This document shows, in pieces, positions 8,045-12,003 of a stretch of DNA of 12,003 nucleotides; position 1 is the first letter of the stretch; each line of letters begins with the position of its first letter. The notes under the pieces are model-generated. The model saw nothing but the letters and a program-made list of their open reading frames with translations, was not told the origin of the DNA and did not search any database. A program made the translations under genes and the position numbers. The stretch is from Aquificaceae bacterium (GTDB lineage Bacteria; Aquificota; Aquificia; Aquificales; Aquificaceae), in assembly GCA_015490105.1 (NCBI GenBank), contig WFYK01000072.1:1-12003 (forward strand). Reading direction: 5' to 3'.

Positions 8045-9090
8045 CCTCTGCCTCCTATTCTCACGGTGGGCTTGAAAACAACGAAGTCCGTGTGGAAGCC
8101 CACCTTGTTCTTACCGCCGAAGGTATGATTATCGCCCACCGCTACGTGGACGGTGCCAAGAATCTTTTCCGCCTCCAGGAGGTTATCCGGACGCGACGCT
8201 TTGGGGTTAGTTCCTACGCCGAACTCCGCTATAAAACGTGCGGAGGGCATTCTCTTGAAAACATCCTCTATGTAATAGCGAAAGTCTTCAAACCCTTCTA
8301 TGCTTTCCACACCTCCGTCTATGAACTTAAAGGTTATAGGTCTTTCCAAAGGTCTGTCCGGAGCGTAGAGGATAACGAGTTTACCGTAGGCTTCGGTTTC
8401 TACAGGAGCTATAAAAGCCTCGCCTGCAGGCAAATTTCCAAAATCCCCGGGTTTGTGAAAGAGACCCGTATCCGCTATACCTTTTCTATCCTGAACTGAA
8501 AACTCAAGATCGGTTCCGTCCTCGGACTTTATGTGAACCCATTGTGCGTCCGTTAAGATTTCCGCTATATCTTGGCTCAAGCGGGCTACTTCGTCCCAGT
8601 TAACGTCCATTGAAGTTAAAAACATAGAAGGTTCAAACAGAGGCATAGAAGCGTATCTTGTCCCGAAGACCTCTGTGAGAACCTTTCTAAAGAAGGTATG
8701 GGTAGTTGAATAGTAGGGAAAAGCGACAACAACCTCCGGAACGTCAACCGCAAATTCTTTCAGGATACGAATAACCTCTTCTTGAGGATAGCTTTCTTTT
8801 CCAAGGATGGGTTCTAAAAGTTCCCTTTCCTGAAGTTTTTCTACAGCTTCCTTTCCGAAAGCGAGTTCCCAAAGTTCCTTAGGTGGCTCCGCACCGTGAG
8901 TTCCGGTTTTCTCATAGATAAAGGTTTTAACGTTGGGCGTAAATTCGTAGGCTACATCCTCAAACTCGGGGATGAGAGCTTTGAGGTATTCCTTTTCGGT
9001 GTCCGTAAATACGAGCAGACGCTCTCCTTTGGATAGTTTGAGGTTCTCCTCATAAAGTTTTCTGATCTTGTCTTTGAACATGGGGCCCAC
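7999..9090 (-). CDS. M29-family metallo-aminopeptidase (aminopeptidase T/AmpS type)
   Basis: This is a cytoplasmic aminopeptidase that removes N-terminal residues using a two-metal centre. It has 363 residues, a little shorter than many relatives of about 400. Numbered from GTG 9090, expected metal ligands are visible: Glu224 (PAGEAF), Glu289 (EFGVGTNP), His315 (GTVHVAVG), and His333 and Asp335 (FHTDF). The tyrosine that some family members have a few residues after the His315 equivalent is not obvious (GDNHTFGG), so this may be a divergent subgroup. GTG 9090 and the in-frame ATG 9081 are both possible starts. An AAGGTG element lies 12 bases before the GTG, and a promoter-like sequence would place transcription initiation close to 9090. 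The C-terminus extends 46 bases into the regulator gene and ends basic. Confidence 0.88.
   Translation of the reverse strand: MGPMFKDKIRKLYEENLKLSKGERLLVFTDTEKEYLKALIPEFEDVAYEFTPNVKTFIYEKTGTHGAEPPKELWELAFGKEAVEKLQERELLEPILGKESYPQEEVIRILKEFAVDVPEVVVAFPYYSTTHTFFRKVLTEVFGTRYASMPLFEPSMFLTSMDVNWDEVARLSQDIAEILTDAQWVHIKSEDGTDLEFSVQDRKGIADTGLFHKPGDFGNLPAGEAFIAPVETEAYGKLVILYAPDRPLERPITFKFIDGGVESIEGFEDFRYYIEDVFKRMPSARFIAEFGVGTNPKASRPDNLLEAEKILGTVHVAVGDNHTFGGKNKVGFHTDFVVFKPTVRIGGRGWEKELLRKGQLQRI
8051..8056 (-). promoter_or_regulatory. Shine-Dalgarno of the Crp/Fnr-type gene, inside the upstream ORF
   Basis: AGGAGG on the - strand lies 6 bases before ATG 8044. It fixes that start even though the site and the first 15 codons are inside the aminopeptidase reading frame. 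This supports a genuine gene overlap rather than a mis-called start. Confidence 0.85.
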
Positions 9091-9094
9091 TTTA

Positions 9095-9115
9095 CCAATT
9101 TACACCTTCAATTGG
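9095..9115 (-). repeat. 6-bp inverted repeat before the aminopeptidase gene
   Basis: CCAATT (9095-9100) and AATTGG (9110-9115) are perfect inverted arms around 9 bases. Outside them, TTTA and AAA extend the symmetry with one mismatch. In mRNA read through from the tRNA, the loop would expose GAAGGUG, the only ribosome-binding-like element. As DNA, the dyad overlaps the candidate -10. It could be an operator or a weak hairpin; it is not a terminator, because no T-tract follows. Confidence 0.45.
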
Positions 9116-9125
9116 AAAGAAGCAA
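9097..9125 (-). promoter_or_regulatory. Candidate sigma-70 promoter for the aminopeptidase gene
   Basis: On the - strand, TTGCTT (9120-9125) is separated by 17 bases from TAAATT (9097-9102), which has TG directly before it. The expected start is near 9090, at the GTG codon, so a transcript would be leaderless or nearly so. The -35 match is partial. The same -10 hexamer and spacing occur before nfu. Confidence 0.35.
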
Positions 9126-9150
9126 GAAAGAGGGAGTTCCTTTAGAAGGT

Positions 9151-9225
9151 TGGAGCGGGCGACGGGACTCGAACCCGCGACCTCCTGCTTGGGAAGCAGG
9201 CGTTCTACCTCTGAACTACGCCCGC
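9151..9225 (-). tRNA. tRNA-Gly (anticodon CCC)
   Basis: The 75-base cloverleaf includes an encoded CCA (9151-9153). It has a 7-bp acceptor stem GCGGGCG/CGCCCGC, a 4-bp D stem GTTC/GAAC with a 7-base loop, a 5-bp anticodon stem CCTGC/GCAGG around TTCCCAA (anticodon CCC), a 5-base variable loop, and a T arm with TTCGAGT and one G-U pair. The discriminator base is U. This tRNA reads GGG codons. It begins four bases after the nfu stop and lies 60 bases before the aminopeptidase start, so it is probably cut from a joint transcript. Confidence 0.97.
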
Positions 9226-9229
9226 TTCT

Positions 9230-9493
9230 TTATATGCCGAAGGACATGGGAACGTCCATATTTACGTCTTTAACCTCTTTTATCTCGGGAAACTTCTGCT
9301 TTAGAGCCCTCTCTATGCCCGCTTTTAGCGTGAGGACAGACATACCGCATCCGGAGCAAGCCCCGACAAGCCTTACCAGAACGGTCCCGTCCTCTTTAAC
9401 GTCAACGAGCTCCACGTCCCCGCCGTCAAACCTGAGAGCGGGCCTTATTTCATCGAGAACCTTCTCTATTTCCTCTCTGGTAGGCATTCCCAT
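9230..9493 (-). CDS. Nfu-type iron-sulfur carrier (NifU C-terminal domain)
   Basis: This 87-residue protein is a stand-alone NifU C-terminal domain that receives an Fe-S cluster and passes it to apo-enzymes in the cytoplasm. The family core is complete: the RPAL..DGGDVELV strand region (17-30), then ACSGCGMSVLTLKAGIE with the cluster cysteines Cys46 and Cys49. Like the short Nfu proteins, it lacks the N-terminal IscU-like and A-type domains. ATG 9493 is set by AGGAGGTG at 9500-9507 with a 6-base spacer. It has its own promoter-like sequence upstream and is followed after four bases by tRNA-Gly. The downstream IlvD is a plausible but unproven client. Confidence 0.95.
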   Translation of the reverse strand: MGMPTREEIEKVLDEIRPALRFDGGDVELVDVKEDGTVLVRLVGACSGCGMSVLTLKAGIERALKQKFPEIKEVKDVNMDVPMSFGI

Positions 9494-9524
9494 TCCTCAC
9501 ACCTCCTCACAGACTTACCACTAA

Positions 9525-9553
9525 AATTTAAACTGCACCTCCTTGGCCATCAA
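9525..9553 (-). promoter_or_regulatory. Candidate promoter for nfu and the tRNA
   Basis: On the - strand, TTGATG (9548-9553) is followed after 17 bases by TAAATT (9525-9530). Transcription would begin near 9518, giving an nfu leader of about 25 bases that contains its AGGAGGTG. The -35 lies inside a perfect 6-bp dyad (9540-9556), so a bound protein could control it. Confidence 0.4.
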
Positions 9554-9556
9554 GGA
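9540..9556. repeat. Inverted repeat between the Uma2 gene and nfu
   Basis: TCCTTG (9540-9545) and CAAGGA (9551-9556) are perfect inverted arms around 5 bases. On the + strand they are followed by six T (9557-9562), which looks like a short intrinsic terminator, but only for antisense transcription, since genes on both sides read leftward. On the - strand the dyad has no T-tract and instead covers the candidate nfu -35. An operator role or weak hairpin are both possible. Confidence 0.45.
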
Positions 9557-9560
9557 TTTT

Positions 9561-10109
9561 TTACCAAACTTCGGAAAAGTTTAGCGTCACACTGCAATCG
9601 CCCAGGTCGAAGGTAAACATACCATCGCGCTTAAACTTGCTTGAAAGAGTATATTTACTGTTTCTCAGCTCATAAATCTCCACTTCTTGATTTTCCGGGT
9701 CAACTATAACGTAGTATTTAACCCCTTCCCTTTCGTATATTTGGAACTTGACTATTTTGTCTTTTTCCCGTGTGGATGGAGATAAAATCTCAAAGACCAC
9801 AGCGGGAGTGATTTCCAACCGTTTCTTGGAAAAAAGGTCCCTTTCGAGATCCTCCGAGCAAACTATAAGATTATCCGGCTCTAAAATTGTATCCTCTGAA
9901 ACTACCCAGTCAACGGATATGAGAGAGACACATCTCTGACATTCCCTAAGTCCACGATCCAAAAGCGTAGCTATCTTCGTGGAAATATACTGATGCTTGG
10001 GTGTTGGCATCGGAGCCATAGCGTAAGGGATACCTTCTATCAATTCCCATCTTCCCTCCCACTTCTCCCAGTCTTCAACAGTGTAGTGAGGCAAGATCTT
10101 TACACGCAT
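9561..10109 (-). CDS. Uma2/DUF820-family protein (PD-(D/E)XK fold)
   Basis: This 182-residue protein belongs to the Uma2 family, which is predicted to have a restriction-endonuclease-like fold; its biological role is not established. Family landmarks are WELIEGIPYAMAP (21-33), HQYIS, EPDN with Asp79, VFEILSPSTREKD with Glu107, Lys118 and Lys121, then GVKYYVIVDP (129-138). The putative acidic residues and lysines are retained. ATG 10109 has AAGGA at 10113-10117 with a short 3-base spacer. The family is abundant and patchily distributed in cyanobacteria and some thermophiles and often behaves as an accessory gene. Its composition resembles its neighbours, so recent transfer is not evident. It is divergent from valS, with a 56-base gap. 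Confidence 0.9.
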   Translation of the reverse strand: MRVKILPHYTVEDWEKWEGRWELIEGIPYAMAPMPTPKHQYISTKIATLLDRGLRECQRCVSLISVDWVVSEDTILEPDNLIVCSEDLERDLFSKKRLEITPAVVFEILSPSTREKDKIVKFQIYEREGVKYYVIVDPENQEVEIYELRNSKYTLSSKFKRDGMFTFDLGDCSVTLNFSEVW

Positions 10110-10123
10110 CCGTCCTTGAGAAA

Positions 10124-10153
10124 AATATATCTCCGTTTCTTCATTTCTGTAAG
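10124..10153 (-). promoter_or_regulatory. Candidate promoter for the Uma2 gene
   Basis: On the - strand, CTTACA (10148-10153) is followed after 18 bases by TATATT (10124-10129), a good -10. The predicted start leaves a very short leader containing AAGGA. The opposite strand of the same gap holds GATAAT at 10153-10158, a possible -10 for valS, so the two promoters would overlap back to back. Confidence 0.35.
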
Positions 10154-10165
10154 ATAATCTTCCCT

Positions 10166-12003
10166 ATGAAGAGCTACGATCCCAAGGAAATAGAGGAAAA
10201 GTGGTCTCGTTTCTGGATAGAGAAGGCCGTATACCACGTTGATAAACCCAATCCAAAAAGGAAGTTCTCCATAGTCATACCACCTCCCAACGTTACAGGT
10301 TCGCTTCACATGGGACACGCTTTGAACGCTACACTTCAAGACATCATAGCCCGCTGGAAGAGGATGAAGGGTTACCAAGTCGTCTGGGTTCCGGGTTTTG
10401 ACCACGCGGGTATAGCAACCCAGTATGTGGTTGAAAAACAACTCGCTCAAGAGGGAAAGAGCAGGCTTGAGCTGGGAAGGGAAGGGTTTCTAAAGAAGGT
10501 TTGGGAGTGGGTTCCCGTATCGAGGGACGCTATAAGAACGCAACTTCAAAAGCTGGGAGTTTCCGTAGATTGGAAGAGGGAACGCTTTACCTTGGATGAA
10601 GGATTCTCCAGAGCGGTAAGAAAAGCTTTCAGGGTTTTGTATGAAAACGGGCTGATTTACAGATCCGCTTACATAGTCAACTGGTGTCCTAAAGACAGAA
10701 CCGCCCTCTCGGACTTAGAGGTCGAGCACGAGGAGGAAAACGGGAAACTCTGGTATATAAAGTATCCTCTCGAAGACGGAAGCGGTTATGTAACCGTTGC
10801 GACTACAAGGCCGGAAACTATGCTTGGAGACACCGCGGTAGCTGTTCATCCGGATGATGAAAGATACAAACATCTCATAGGAAAAAAACTCCGCCTCCCT
10901 TTAGTGGACTGGATCAGGGAAGGTTTAGGAGGAGAAAAGGTAGACAACCTCATACCTATAGTGGCGGACGAGAGGGTAAAGCCTGAATTCGGAACCGGTG
11001 CGGTAAAAGTAACACCCGCTCACGATCCCAATGACTTTGAAATAGGGCTCTCTCACGATCTTCCCTTCGTTCAGGTGATGGACGAATCCGCAAAGATGAA
11101 CGAAAACGCGGGTCCTTTCAAGGGTATGGACAGATACGAGGCGAGGAAGGTAATAGTGGAAAAGCTCAAGGATCTTGGGTTACTTGAAAAGGAAGAGGAT
11201 CACTCTCACGCGGTCGGAAGATGTTACCGATGCAAGACGGTAATAGAACCTATGGTTTCGGTCCAGTGGTTCGTAAAGGTTTCAGACCCACAGATAAGAG
11301 ACGTTTCCATAAAAGCGGTGGAGGAAGGTTTTTCTGAAAGAGAAGAGAAGGTCCTATACCTTCAGATGGCAGAGGTTTCCGAGCTTAAAGCTACCCTCCA
11401 AGTAGTTGACGACGTTAGCGGATACACCAAGCTCGTTGTCATCTTAGACGAAGGGGTAAAGTTCTTAGCGGGAACGAGGGAAGGGGAGCTTGCATACATT
11501 TACTATCCTGAAGGAAAAGAGGATCTCGCCCGAGTGGCTAAGAATGTTGTATACAAACTCCTTGACGAAGGGAAAGACTTGGACTTCGTAGTGGCTCTCG
11601 AAGGCGAGATAATACTCGTAAGATCTGGACAGGAAGTAAGGGAAGGGAAAGGTTCCTACCTCATCGTTGCGGAAAGAACCAAGATAAGCCTATACAACTT
11701 CGACGGAGAAAGCTACAGCTTTATAAAGGTTCTGGAGAAAGGAAAAACCAAGTTAGAACCCGCTCACAAGTCCATAAAGATCAAACCCCTTCAAGAAAAG
11801 AGGATCATTGAAAGACTTAAAAAGGTAGAGTTCATTCCCTCCCACTGGAAAAAGTTTTACCTCGAGTGGATGACCAACCTCAAAGACTGGTGTATTTCCC
11901 GTCAGATTTGGTGGGGCCACAGGATCCCCGTATGGTATTGTCATGATTGTGGGAGCGAAAACGTATTTACCGACGATGACTTTGACAGGGCATACGACAA
12001 GAT
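10166..12003 (+). CDS. valS: Valyl-tRNA synthetase, N-terminal part (runs off the window)
   Basis: This enzyme attaches valine to tRNA-Val and clears misactivated threonine. The frame is open for 612 codons to the window edge with no stop. Visible features are the class I signature PPPNVTGSLHMGH (39-51), FDHAGIATQ, the CP1 editing domain (TTRPETMLGD at 213-222; PAHDPNDFE from about 284), a CxxC pair at Cys353/Cys356, VSVQWF, then after a long insertion DWCISRQIWWGHRIPVW (574 on) and a second CxxC pair at Cys592/Cys595. The KMSKS loop, the anticodon-binding domain and the C-terminal coiled coil lie outside the window. In typical bacterial ValS the DWCISRQ block comes roughly 150 residues earlier. 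ATG 10166 has no Shine-Dalgarno; GATAAT at 10153-10158 would place the transcript start at about the ATG, so it may be leaderless. Confidence 0.96.
   Translation, partial: MKSYDPKEIEEKWSRFWIEKAVYHVDKPNPKRKFSIVIPPPNVTGSLHMGHALNATLQDIIARWKRMKGYQVVWVPGFDHAGIATQYVVEKQLAQEGKSRLELGREGFLKKVWEWVPVSRDAIRTQLQKLGVSVDWKRERFTLDEGFSRAVRKAFRVLYENGLIYRSAYIVNWCPKDRTALSDLEVEHEEENGKLWYIKYPLEDGSGYVTVATTRPETMLGDTAVAVHPDDERYKHLIGKKLRLPLVDWIREGLGGEKVDNLIPIVADERVKPEFGTGAVKVTPAHDPNDFEIGLSHDLPFVQVMDESAKMNENAGPFKGMDRYEARKVIVEKLKDLGLLEKEEDHSHAVGRCYRCKTVIEPMVSVQWFVKVSDPQIRDVSIKAVEEGFSEREEKVLYLQMAEVSELKATLQVVDDVSGYTKLVVILDEGVKFLAGTREGELAYIYYPEGKEDLARVAKNVVYKLLDEGKDLDFVVALEGEIILVRSGQEVREGKGSYLIVAERTKISLYNFDGESYSFIKVLEKGKTKLEPAHKSIKIKPLQEKRIIERLKKVEFIPSHWKKFYLEWMTNLKDWCISRQIWWGHRIPVWYCHDCGSENVFTDDDFDRAYDK
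11330..11824 (+). other. Extra domain inserted in ValS (about residues 389-553)
   Basis: Ordinary ValS passes from KAVEEG to the (K)F(V/I)PxxW motif within a few residues. Here KAVEEG (383-388) and EFIPSHW (555-561) are about 165 residues apart, all in frame. The core runs helix (VSELKATLQVV), strand-turn-strand (TKLVVILDEGVKFLAGT), helix (KEDLARVAKNVVYKLLDEG), strand-strand (DFVVALEGEIILVRSG) and another strand (YLIVAERTKISLYNF). This order resembles the Roadblock/LC7 fold; that match is my inference from pattern, not a search. Codon use looks like the rest of the gene, so it is a long-standing part of the protein. Confidence 0.85.

Noticed and set aside
8092..8499. A + strand frame of 135 codons
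   Set aside because: It is antisense to the conserved metal-binding region of the M29 aminopeptidase.
9150..9524. A + strand frame of 124 codons beginning ERATGLEPATSCLGSRRSTSELRP
   Set aside because: It starts as the reverse strand of the tRNA-Gly, a well-known spurious protein pattern, and continues antisense to nfu.
9540..9556. TTGAT half-site as a Crp/Fnr operator
   Set aside because: The partner half-site reads AAGGA instead of ATCAA, so the match to the Fnr-type site is poor.
9540..9562. Hairpin plus six T, resembling an intrinsic terminator
   Set aside because: It points rightward on the + strand, where no gene ends. The stem is short, so I list it as a dyad only.
9561..10109. Uma2 gene as evidence of a defence island or mobile element
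   Set aside because: No transposase, integrase, toxin-antitoxin or restriction gene, and no terminal repeats, accompany it; the flanks are housekeeping genes.
10100..10450. A - strand frame of 116 codons next to the Uma2 gene
   Set aside because: It lies opposite the class I signature region of valS, which is clearly the real gene.

Overview
The window looks like a gene-dense piece of chromosome from a thermophilic bacterium, most likely of the Aquificales type. This is an inference from composition and style: moderate GC, Arg written mostly as AGG/AGA and Ile often as ATA, Lys/Glu-rich proteins, and almost no intergenic space (several genes overlap or abut). No gene here proves the species. 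I see no insertion sequence, prophage or CRISPR array.

Left part, + strand (1-4236). The tail of an unidentified gene is followed by an unusual 500-residue protein with two degenerate CheY-like receiver domains, long acidic linkers and a helical C-terminus. Then come a CorA-type divalent-cation channel, a 75-residue single-pass membrane protein that overlaps its neighbours on both sides, and a membrane diguanylate cyclase with a dCache-like external sensor. The genes are packed tightly enough to be one operon.

Middle part, - strand (4233-10109, read right to left). The order is a Uma2/DUF820 protein, an Nfu-type Fe-S carrier, tRNA-Gly(CCC), an M29-family aminopeptidase, a Crp/Fnr-family regulator, dihydroxy-acid dehydratase (ilvD), and a second membrane diguanylate cyclase. 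The two diguanylate cyclases converge tail to tail and their stop codons share the four bases TTAA. Nfu and IlvD may be functionally linked, because IlvD is an Fe-S enzyme. The other links are positional only. Promoter-like sequences with identical -10 hexamers and 17-bp spacers lie before nfu and before the aminopeptidase.

Right end, + strand (10166 to the edge). This is the 5' two thirds of valS (valyl-tRNA synthetase), cut by the window edge. It is the most interesting feature here: a segment of about 165 residues is inserted in the synthetase between the end of the editing-domain region and the conserved DWCISRQ block. The core of the insert has a strand/helix order that resembles Roadblock/LC7 (MglB-like) domains, so it may be an undescribed accessory domain in a housekeeping enzyme.

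The second notable item is the tandem pseudo-receiver protein, whose linker carries a nearly identical 42-bp DNA repeat although the two receiver domains have diverged.
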